Position numbers and translations under genes: made by a program
The notes under the pieces: model-generated
Seen by the model: the letters and a program-made list of their open reading frames with translations, nothing else
The model's database searches: none
What the model was told of the DNA's origin: nothing
Part shown: positions 1-4,841 of the stretch, piece after piece
Layout: each line of letters starts with the position of its first letter
How positions within the stretch are numbered: position 1 is the stretch's first letter
Origin: an uncultured Corynebacterium sp.
GTDB taxonomy: Bacteria; Actinomycetota; Actinomycetes; Mycobacteriales; Mycobacteriaceae
Direction of reading: 5' to 3'
DNA: 6,855 nt
Assembly: GCF_943914615.1 (NCBI RefSeq)
Contig: NZ_CALUCS010000039.1
Span: 1-6,855 of the forward strand

Positions 1-49
1 GTGTGTGGTCTGGGGTTATGGTGGCATGCGGACACACTTTTCTTTACTT
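1..49. other. Flank beyond the IS3 breakpoint, unidentified
   Basis: No gene is visible here. This short stretch does not continue the IS3 orfB reading, so it lies on the far side of the break that removed the rest of that element. It contains a GGGGTTA at 12-18 that is inverted as TAACCCC at 49-55, across the breakpoint, and GTGTGT at 1-6 that is inverted as ACACAC at 32-37. These could be remnants of another mobile element's end, but I cannot match them to a known terminal repeat. The stretch is too short to say more. Confidence 0.3.
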
Positions 50-485
50 AACCCCGCACGTAGGTAATGTCCGCCACCCACAGCCGATGAGGGCCAGGAG
101 CCCTAAATTCACGATTTACCAAGTCTGGGCGCAGATCAGGCACGTTAGGCTTACGGGTTGTGATAGGTGACCTGCCTTTGCCTTTGCCAGAAACACCGGC
201 CAGGCGCATCAACCGAGCAGTTTGTTCACGACCGATATTAATTCCGTCACGGCGGAGAGCATGCCACATTTTCCGCACACCGTAGACACCGTAATTATCG
301 CGATGAACAGCACTAATGTGTTCAATCAGCACAGCATCGCGAAGGCGACGAGCACTTAATCCACAGGCTTTAGACTGGCGGTACCCACGCGAAGTAAGGA
401 AGCCGCCTTCACGATGGATGTTTAACGTCTGGCAGATGAACTCGACTGAGAAACGATTCCGATGCTCATCAATGAACCGGATCAT
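48..485 (-). pseudogene. IS3-family transposase OrfB, 3'-truncated
   Basis: In a complete element this is the catalytic half of an IS3 transposase, a DDE integrase-fold enzyme that moves the element through a circular intermediate. Residues 1-100 carry the helical region that precedes the core in this family, including NYGVYGVRKMWHALRR at about 64-79. The core starts at LWVADITYV, with the first catalytic Asp at residue 139. Six residues later the frame runs into a stop, and the last one or two residues are probably not native. Family members are about 270-290 aa, so this 145-aa remnant lacks the second Asp and the Glu and should be inactive. The ATG is in the same frame as orfA, one sense codon after orfA's TAA. 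It may be translated by reinitiation or may once have been joined to orfA. Confidence 0.85.
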
Positions 486-488
486 TTC

Positions 489-800
489 TTAACGTTTCGG
501 GTCGAGTTCGGATGCGAAAAAAGCCGAAGCGGCTTTCAACAACTCGTTGGTGTCCCGCAGCTCTTGATTTTCTCGACGCAACCGTGCGTTTTCTGCAGCA
601 AGGTCCTCGGGCATTGATTCCACAACACGTCCCTCGCGTCGAGCGGCCTGCGTCCATTGCCTCGCCGTGTGCCACGAAACACCCAGCTTTGGTGCCACGA
701 TCTTGCAGGCTGCCTGCGTCGAAATACTCTCCGCCAGGATGCGGTCTTCCACGAGACGGACCACACGGTCCTTCGCCTCCTGATCAAACTTCTTTGGCAT
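489..800 (-). CDS. IS3-family transposase OrfA (DNA-binding subunit)
   Basis: OrfA of IS3-family elements binds the terminal inverted repeats and is normally fused to OrfB to make the active transposase. The 103-aa product opens with a helix-turn-helix of the HTH_Tnp_1 type (about residues 6-55, containing LGVSWHTARQW). This is followed by a leucine-zipper-like helix at about 65-92 (AAENARLRRENQELRDTNEL) used for oligomerisation. The length is normal for the family, and the ATG at 800 lies about 50 bases inside the presumed IS end. A T-TTT-TTC heptamer, a classic -1 slippage motif in the right phase, sits at 522-516 near the 3' end. A -1 shift there reaches a stop at 471-469 rather than entering orfB. 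The frame instead ends in a TAA that separates it in phase from orfB. Confidence 0.85.
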   Translation of the reverse strand: MPKKFDQEAKDRVVRLVEDRILAESISTQAACKIVAPKLGVSWHTARQWTQAARREGRVVESMPEDLAAENARLRRENQELRDTNELLKAASAFFASELDPKR

Positions 801-910
801 GTTCCAAATTTTCCCATCTACTCAAACGGAACAAAACCTGGGGCACTTCAGGGCCTGTGGCAGGTCGCCTAGGTGTTGCTGGCCAGAAGGTTGTTGACAG
901 CGGCCGCGAG

Positions 911-1456
911 TCAGGTCGTCAGCAATCGGCGGGCTGCCTCCTTGGCCTGCTCGGCAGCGTCGGCGTTCCCTGAGATTCCCGCGGTCACCATGCACCCCTC
1001 GACCAGGAGAAAGATCGCGTCTGCCGAGCGAGAGGCACCCGCCTCGGCCACAAGGGCGTTCACATAGCTCCGCAGGCGCGCCTTGTGCCGACGCACCGAC
1101 TCCGCGACGTCGTGAGAAGTCCCGCCGAGTTCGCCAAACGCGTTGATCCAGGCGCATCCGCGGTGCCCTTCGCCCGCAAGCCAGCTTGAGAGCCAGTCGA
1201 AGATCGCGAGCACCCGCTTCTCGGGCTGCGTTTCGCGGTCAACCCGCTGCGCAAGCGAGGCGTGCCATCGTTCGTCGCGTCGGTCGAGCATCGCGACCGC
1301 GATCGCATCCTTGCCTGCGAACAGTGCGTAGATGCGCTTGAGAGGCAAGCCAGATGCAGCGCGGAGAGCATCCATTCCGACGGCTTGATACCCACGCTCG
1401 TAGAAGAGTTGCTCGGCTGCGTCGAGCAGACGGTCGAGGTCGAGTTGAGACGGCAC
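911..1456 (-). CDS. TetR/AcrR-family transcriptional regulator
   Basis: This is a one-component repressor-type protein of 181 aa, a normal TetR length. The N-terminal helix-turn-helix covers about residues 10-55. It includes LDAAEQLFYERGYQAVGMDAL, the recognition region ASGLPLKRIYALFAGKD (34-50), and the usual TetR sequence leading into helix 4. The C-terminal part (about 60-181) would be the ligand-binding and dimerisation domain; its ligand cannot be predicted. The start is a GTG at 1456, and no strong Shine-Dalgarno sequence is seen in front of it. The gene is transcribed away from the HPP-family gene, and the 103-bp gap between them holds two copies of a GAGAACG-centred palindrome. That layout is typical of a TetR protein repressing itself and its divergent neighbour. 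The function as a local repressor is inferred; the family assignment is secure. Confidence 0.93.
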   Translation of the reverse strand: MPSQLDLDRLLDAAEQLFYERGYQAVGMDALRAASGLPLKRIYALFAGKDAIAVAMLDRRDERWHASLAQRVDRETQPEKRVLAIFDWLSSWLAGEGHRGCAWINAFGELGGTSHDVAESVRRHKARLRSYVNALVAEAGASRSADAIFLLVEGCMVTAGISGNADAAEQAKEAARRLLTT

Positions 1457-1487
1457 GTCCAGCCACCAAGCCCTTCGAAGTTGCGTT

Positions 1488-1503
1488 GAGAACGGTCGTT
1501 CCC
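1488..1503. promoter_or_regulatory. Putative TetR operator O1 (imperfect)
   Basis: The sequence GAGAACGGTCGTTCCC has two 7-base arms, GAGAACG and CGTTCCC, around a GT centre, with one mismatch. It is a weaker copy of the site at 1521-1538, with centres about 34 bp apart. It lies on the regulator side of the divergent intergenic region, so binding here could control the regulator's own promoter. Assignment to the adjacent TetR protein is an inference from position and symmetry. Confidence 0.6.
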
Positions 1504-1520
1504 TAGGGTATCAAACGAGC

Positions 1521-1538
1521 CGAGAACGACCGTTCTCG
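1521..1538. promoter_or_regulatory. Putative TetR operator O2 (perfect palindrome)
   Basis: CGAGAACG and CGTTCTCG form perfect 8-base inverted arms around a 2-base AC centre. This is the right size and symmetry for a TetR dimer site. It lies 21 bases upstream of the HPP-family start codon, where binding would block transcription or early elongation of that gene. With O1 it makes a two-site operator region. Confidence 0.7.
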
Positions 1539-1545
1539 CATGTCG

Positions 1546-1552
1546 AAAGGAG
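1546..1552 (+). promoter_or_regulatory. Ribosome binding site for the HPP-family gene
   Basis: AAAGGAG lies 7 bases before the GTG at 1560. It is a strong Shine-Dalgarno match and supports that GTG as the start. Confidence 0.75.
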
Positions 1553-1559
1553 CTCTCCC

Positions 1560-2060
1560 GTGTCATCAGATGCGAAGTCGTTCTTGACCAGCAGGGCACC
1601 TGAGCGCCCAGCCGCTTCCACTCTGCTGGTGGCGACGCTCACCTCAATCGCAGCCCTGTCTGCGCTCGTTGCCCTCGGTGTCCTGTCGGGGCACTTGCTG
1701 CTCATTCCCCCCATGGCGGCGAGCATGGCCCTGATCGCCGGTGCGCCGTCGTTGCCGCTGTCGCAGCCCCGCCACGTGATCGGAGGTCAGGTGATCTCGG
1801 CCATCGTCGGTGTCGTGGTCGGGTTGGCGAACCACTCGCTCTGGGCTGCCGCCATCGCCGGTGGCCTCGCACTTGGCGCGATGCTGCTGACGCGCACATC
1901 GCACTCGCCGGCAGCGGCAACCGCCGTCATCGGAGCAATGCTGACAGAGGGACAGATCTCCTTCGTCGTCTGCGCTGGTCTTGCGGCTGGGGTGCTCGTG
2001 CTGTTCGGGCTGATCCGGTCCACGCTGAAGCGCACGGCCTATCCGGCGTATTGGTGGTGA
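1560..2060 (+). CDS. HPP-family integral membrane protein
   Basis: The product is a 166-aa, very hydrophobic protein of the HPP family (Pfam PF04982). Members are small multi-pass inner-membrane proteins, some of which have been linked to nitrite transport in cyanobacteria and chloroplasts; the substrate of actinobacterial members is not settled. Hydrophobic segments lie at about residues 22-44, 46-63, 71-90, 94-111 and 135-152. Family landmarks are LLIPPMAASMALIAGAP (47-63), QPRHVIGGQVISA (69-81) and SHSPAAATAV (114-123), the last being the equivalent of the HPP signature with Ser in the middle. The ending YPAYWW looks like a native C-terminus, so the gene appears intact. The start is GTG with a strong Shine-Dalgarno sequence. 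It is divergent from the TetR gene and probably controlled by it through the two palindromes. The IS481-type frame begins 10 bases before its stop. Confidence 0.88.
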   Translation: MSSDAKSFLTSRAPERPAASTLLVATLTSIAALSALVALGVLSGHLLLIPPMAASMALIAGAPSLPLSQPRHVIGGQVISAIVGVVVGLANHSLWAAAIAGGLALGAMLLTRTSHSPAAATAVIGAMLTEGQISFVVCAGLAAGVLVLFGLIRSTLKRTAYPAYWW

Positions 2061-3109
2061 TCGAAGTCGTGCGCGATCGCCGCTCAGGAGCCACGCGAGC
2101 TGACCGAACGATCCACCGCAACGCGCCTTTGACAGTGGAGGGGCGTCGACGGCTCGTGGATCGTTGCCGCACTCGCCCGATTGCACACGTCGCGGCTGAG
2201 ATGGGCATCTCCCGGGCGACAGCATCAAAGTGGGTCAACCGTTACAAGCAGTTCGGCGACCTCGGCCTCCTTGACCGATCCTCAACGCCGTTACGTCAGG
2301 TCACTGCGACAGACGGCGCGGTAGTTGCGCAGATTGAGCGGATGCGTCGCGAGCACACGTGGTCAGCGGCTCGCATCGAGTTCGAACTCACTCTTGTGGG
2401 CATCGCGATCAGCCGTCGCACGATCTCCCGGATCCTGCTACAGCTTGGCCTCAACCGTCGCAGATTTCTCGACCCGAACGGGGAATCGAACCGAGAGCCA
2501 CTGCCGATCCTTGCCGAACGTCCTGGCCACATGGTTCATGTTGACGTGAAGAAGGTTGGCCGCATCCCCGATGGCGGCGGCTGGCGTATGCACGGACGTG
2601 ACAGCCTCCAGGCTCGCGCTGTCGAGCGGACCAAGAAACGCAGCACACGGCGCGGATACGTCTACCTCCACTCCGCGATCGACGGTTACACCCGGCTCGC
2701 CTACACCGAGGCCCTTGACGATGAAAAGGGAATGACTGCGGCCAGATTCGTTGAGCGCGCGACGGCATGGTTCGCCGCGCACGGCATCTACACGATCGAG
2801 CGGATCGTCACCGACAACGGAGCCTGCTATCGATCCAAGGTCTTCGTCGAGGCCGTGCTTCCCGCCCGGCAACAGCGGATCACGCCCTACACACCCCGCC
2901 ACAACGGCAAAGTCGAGCGCTACAACCGGATCCTCGCCGAGGAGTTCCTCTACGCCCGCACCTGGCATTCAGAGCAGGAACGCGCTGACGGACTCGTGCT
3001 CTGGAACCTGCACTACAACTATCACCGACCCCACGGCGCGCACGACGGGCAGCCGCCTGCCTCGGCCGCTCCCCTTGCTGTCAACAACGTCCTGGCCTCA
3101 TACACCTAG
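2051..3109 (+). CDS. IS481-family transposase
   Basis: This is a 352-aa DDE transposase that cuts and joins the ends of its insertion sequence. An N-terminal helix-turn-helix pair covers about residues 24-135 (AAEMGISRATASKWVNRYK at 48-66, LLDRSSTP at 73-80, ISRRTISRILLQLGL at 120-134). The integrase core follows, with likely catalytic residues D165 (HVDVKK), D255 (IVTDNG) and E289 (NGKVERYN). The closing segment YHRPHGAHDGQPPAS (324-338) is typical of the family. The core is intact, so the enzyme may be active. The start is uncertain: the earliest in-frame start is a TTG at 2051, with GTGs at 2054, 2057 and 2069. None has a clear ribosome binding site, and family homology begins only around residue 22 (HRNAPLT). 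The first 20 or so residues may therefore be read-in from flanking DNA, or the true 5' end may be lost. Confidence 0.88.
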   Translation: MVVIEVVRDRRSGATRADRTIHRNAPLTVEGRRRLVDRCRTRPIAHVAAEMGISRATASKWVNRYKQFGDLGLLDRSSTPLRQVTATDGAVVAQIERMRREHTWSAARIEFELTLVGIAISRRTISRILLQLGLNRRRFLDPNGESNREPLPILAERPGHMVHVDVKKVGRIPDGGGWRMHGRDSLQARAVERTKKRSTRRGYVYLHSAIDGYTRLAYTEALDDEKGMTAARFVERATAWFAAHGIYTIERIVTDNGACYRSKVFVEAVLPARQQRITPYTPRHNGKVERYNRILAEEFLYARTWHSEQERADGLVLWNLHYNYHRPHGAHDGQPPASAAPLAVNNVLASYT

Positions 3110-3160
3110 GGGGCAATGGGTGGGCGACTACGGATGATTCTAGTACCTATCCAGCGAATG
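2061..3160 (+). mobile_element. IS481-family element, ends not found
   Basis: The transposase gene implies an IS481-family insertion sequence here. I compared the bases after the HPP stop (2061-2110) with those after the transposase stop (3110-3170) and saw no convincing inverted repeat or short target duplication. The boundaries given are only approximate. The left end may be lost, because family-like protein sequence starts without its usual start codon close to the HPP gene. Confidence 0.4.
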
Positions 3161-3331
3161 CGCAGAGCTTAGGAAGCGCTACCGACACACCAATTTCGCC
3201 CCCACCCGACACTTATAACTAGGTTAACAATGTTTTTTGGTAGGACGTTTCAGGGCTCAAGTGAGGGTATTCCGTAGCTGACGAGACACTGGTGCTCTCC
3301 TCCCGCTCGCCATTCGGATTCGCGTATGCAA

Positions 3332-3372
3332 TGAGGGGCAACTGTTTCCAGATTGGAAAGAGTTGCCCCTCA
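3332..3372. terminator. Long hairpin, likely bidirectional terminator
   Basis: TGAGGGGCAACT at 3332-3343 pairs perfectly with AGTTGCCCCTCA at 3361-3372. After one G/G mismatch the stem resumes with TTTCC (3345-3349) against GGAAA (3355-3359), leaving a 5-base loop. This gives 17 paired bases. No T-run follows on either strand. Its place between convergent units suggests termination from both sides, as actinobacterial hairpins without U-tracts are thought to do. A leftover end of a mobile element is an alternative. Confidence 0.5.
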
Positions 3373-3385
3373 AGGAGGGCGATTA

Positions 3386-3402
3386 TCACGTTGCCAACGT
3401 GA
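3386..3402. terminator. Short hairpin after the minus-strand block
   Basis: TCACGTT at 3386-3392 and AACGTGA at 3396-3402 are perfect inverted arms around a 3-base loop. The site lies 15 bases beyond the stop of the last minus-strand gene, a usual place for a terminator. No T-run follows, so it may act only together with the stronger hairpin next to it, or as a protein-binding site. Confidence 0.35.
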
Positions 3403-3417
3403 CGGTATTCCCATTAG

Positions 3418-3840
3418 TCATTGTTGGCCATCGTCATTGCGTCGAATTTCAGACTGGGCTGTCTCCCACGCCTCAATCAGACTTTGTGCAGCACTATCGC
3501 CGCCAGGAATAAATGTATTCAGCAAGCACTTTGCTCGATTGGAATCAATCGATCCCTCAGCCGTGTACTCGTTAAACAACGTTACGGTTTTCTCAGGGAA
3601 GGGCAGCAAGCCTTCGTTGATATCAACCTCGGTGCCATTGTTGAAAGCGTGTACCGCTCCCAAAAGCTTTCGCGCCAGTGCCTCCTGTTCGAAAGTCAGG
3701 GCGATTAGCATCGCTGCCTTTCGAAAGGTTGTCATTGGTGATGGAAACGCGCTTTGCAGTTCAATTAGCCGCTCCACTTGAACAGATAGATATTCGATCC
3801 TCTGTTCCAGCGCAGCAACGTCTGGTGAGTGTACTCCCAT
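3418..3840 (-). CDS. Small cytoplasmic coiled-coil protein, unknown family
   Basis: I do not recognise this 140-aa protein. It has no signal peptide and no clear membrane segment, so it should be cytoplasmic. Residues about 7-31 (VAALEQRIEYLSVQVERLIELQ) show heptad spacing of Leu/Ile/Val typical of a short coiled coil. The rest looks helical, with one mildly hydrophobic stretch (AAMLIALTF at 42-50). It has a single Cys (105). The ATG at 3840 is chosen because AGGGAG lies 9 bases upstream. A TTG at 3867 would add nine residues but would overlap the previous gene without a ribosome site. The start is 13 bases after the stop of the secreted-protein gene, whose TAG overlaps this Shine-Dalgarno sequence, so the two are almost certainly co-translated. 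Pairing with a secreted protein could mean an immunity, chaperone or regulatory role, but this is only inference. Confidence 0.75.
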   Translation of the reverse strand: MGVHSPDVAALEQRIEYLSVQVERLIELQSAFPSPMTTFRKAAMLIALTFEQEALARKLLGAVHAFNNGTEVDINEGLLPFPEKTVTLFNEYTAEGSIDSNRAKCLLNTFIPGGDSAAQSLIEAWETAQSEIRRNDDGQQ

Positions 3841-3853
3841 GGAAACAAACTCC

Positions 3854-4330
3854 CTACAAGAAGACAAACATCAACGCTTCAGCAATTCCGAGAGCCAATT
3901 TCTGGCCCACGACAGGTTCAAGATTGACGCGCAATTTTTCCTTGATACCTTCTTCAAAGTCGCCTGCCTCACGTAGGGTGTCGTCAATGGCATCGGCGAT
4001 TTGATTTGGTCTGGACTCAATGGCTTTCGCCATGTCGTTATCAATGAACCCTCGTTTACGAGCCTCCTCGACAACTTCCCTAACCTTGCCGTTTCGCAAC
4101 ATAGAGCTGACCAGTTTCAGCCCCTGCTTAATCAGAAATCCTTTAACACCATACGGCTGAGCCTCTGGGTTGGTTGTTTCTTTTGGGTTTACGGTCGGAG
4201 GCGTTGGTTGCGCCACGCTCGGATTCTGTGCGGCAGGCGTGGACTCGGCGTTAGCCACAGCAACGGGAGTGAGACCCACGCAGATGGCCATAATTGCTGA
4301 TACTAGCCCGCGACTTCTCAGTTTTGACAT
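3854..4330 (-). CDS. Small secreted protein with signal peptide, unknown family
   Basis: I do not recognise a family for this 158-aa protein. Its N-terminus is a clear Sec signal peptide: basic residues (KLRSR), a hydrophobic core at about 9-24, and ANA at 26-28 as the likely cleavage site, leaving a mature protein of about 130 aa. A Pro/Thr/Asn-rich flexible segment follows (about 30-60). Next comes a compact helix-rich part with an amphipathic stretch GFLIKQGLKLVSSMLRNGKV (64-83), acidic and basic helices (84-135), and a hydrophobic C-terminal end (LALGIAEALMFVFL, 145-158). The mature form has no Cys and no lipobox, so it is neither disulphide-bonded nor a lipoprotein. The ATG at 4330 has AGGAGA 10 bases upstream. 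It lies 52 bases after the toxin gene and 13 before the coiled-coil gene. A secreted antagonist or envelope protein is possible but unproven. Confidence 0.78.
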   Translation of the reverse strand: MSKLRSRGLVSAIMAICVGLTPVAVANAESTPAAQNPSVAQPTPPTVNPKETTNPEAQPYGVKGFLIKQGLKLVSSMLRNGKVREVVEEARKRGFIDNDMAKAIESRPNQIADAIDDTLREAGDFEEGIKEKLRVNLEPVVGQKLALGIAEALMFVFL

Positions 4331-4368
4331 CTCTTAGCTTTCTCCTGATCCCAGACATTGTGGTGGCC

Positions 4369-4386
4369 GTGAGAGTCGGCTCTCAC
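4369..4386 (-). terminator. Hairpin over the toxin gene's stop codon
   Basis: GTGAGAG (4369-4375) and CTCTCAC (4380-4386) are perfect 7-base inverted arms around a 4-base loop, overlapping the TGA of the PIN-like gene. No T-run follows on the minus strand. It may be a weak terminator or a transcript-processing stem that gives the toxin-antitoxin pair and the two downstream genes different expression levels. Confidence 0.4.
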
Positions 4387-4841
4387 ATTTCGATCTTCAC
4401 ACACGTTCCAAGGTCCTGCGGGTACCCATCCTCAAGCGGTGTATCCGCAGGGCCTCTCCGCAAAAGGAAAGCTTGCGGATTCTCAGCTTCCTCCAGCATT
4501 GGGACGATTTGGGCTAGGGAGGTAATGAGCTGCCCTATTTGGCCATGTACCCTGAGTCTCCCCCTTGCCCGTGGTTGAGCAGGGATTCCAATCCAGTGGA
4601 GATTAGCGACTCGACAAGCTGTTCGCTCATTGATGCGGTCTAAGCCCAAGAGCTGCTTCACGTCTCCAGTAACGATAGCGTCAATTTTTCTATCGCGGGC
4701 TCTACTAAAAAGTTCAATGTCAGGCAGCCCTCGGTCGAACCCCTGTGATTTCCCGACCACATGGAACTCGTGTTTCTTAAACAGGCCCGAGACTGGTCTC
4801 CAAGCATTGGCGGGAAAGTTCTCGTCAAATAAGAAGATCAT
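4383..4841 (-). CDS. PIN-like toxin of the VapC45 / DUF5615 type
   Basis: This is a 152-aa predicted toxin nuclease of the PIN-like fold related to VapC45 and DUF5615 proteins. VapC toxins are Mg-dependent ribonucleases that cut tRNA or rRNA and stop growth when the antitoxin is lost. Acidic residues in the expected places are D6-E7 (LFDENFP), D41 (GLPDIELF) and D60 (AIVTGD), matching the D..D..D pattern of the active site. The basic and hydrophobic C-terminal part (about 88-152) is less typical and may contact the antitoxin or substrate. Its ATG at 4841 overlaps the antitoxin's stop as ATGA, so translation is coupled to the upstream DUF433 gene. M. tuberculosis VapC45 is of similar size, with the same gene order. 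Activity is inferred; the gene appears intact. Confidence 0.85.
   Translation of the reverse strand: MIFLFDENFPANAWRPVSGLFKKHEFHVVGKSQGFDRGLPDIELFSRARDRKIDAIVTGDVKQLLGLDRINERTACRVANLHWIGIPAQPRARGRLRVHGQIGQLITSLAQIVPMLEEAENPQAFLLRRGPADTPLEDGYPQDLGTCVKIEM

Larger units (their letters stand above)
48..850 (-). mobile_element. Truncated IS3-family insertion sequence
   Basis: This is the left part of an IS3-family element on the minus strand, with orfA followed by orfB. The likely outer end lies at 850. Read on the minus strand, the sequence there starts TGAAGTGCCCCAGG, and a 5'-TG end ahead of orfA is typical of IS3-family termini. The other end is missing: orfB loses homology at about position 55, soon after the first catalytic Asp, so about half of orfB and the right inverted repeat are gone. 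No target-site duplication can be tested because only one end remains. The element is probably immobile unless helped by a related transposase elsewhere. Confidence 0.75.
3110..3417. other. Gene-free stretch between convergent genes
   Basis: No convincing coding frame lies here on either strand. The stretch separates the IS481 transposase (plus) from the four-gene minus-strand block, so the two units converge on it. It contains a long hairpin at 3332-3372 and a short one at 3386-3402. The A/T-rich part around 3210-3240 (TTATAACTAGGTTAAC and a TTTTTT run) marks a drop in GC compared with the IS481 gene and may be close to the edge of the insertion or of the acquired block. Confidence 0.6.

Noticed and set aside
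516..522. T-TTT-TTC heptamer as the programmed frameshift site joining orfA and orfB
   Set aside because: The motif is in correct phase, but the -1 frame stops at 471-469 and does not enter orfB, which lies in the orfA frame. It therefore cannot make the usual fusion in this copy.
512..973. Plus-strand frame of 153 aa across the IS3 orfA region
   Set aside because: It is the antisense of orfA, which has clear helix-turn-helix and leucine-zipper features. The plus-strand product is Pro/Ser/Arg-rich with no family-like sequence and runs across the IS boundary.
1644..2228. Minus-strand frame of 194 aa opposite the HPP gene
   Set aside because: It is rich in Arg/Gln/Asp with no recognisable domain, and lies antisense to a clear membrane protein.
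2438..2968. Minus-strand frame of 176 aa inside the IS481 gene
   Set aside because: It is a shadow of a high-GC gene whose own frame carries all the catalytic motifs.
3353..3781. Plus-strand frame of 142 aa opposite the coiled-coil gene
   Set aside because: The product is Ser/Arg-rich, and its start lies inside the hairpin. The minus-strand frame has a good ribosome site, coupling to its neighbour and a natural-looking composition.
3841..3867. Longer start (TTG at 3867) for the coiled-coil gene
   Set aside because: It would overlap the preceding gene with no ribosome site. The ATG at 3840 has AGGGAG 9 bases upstream.
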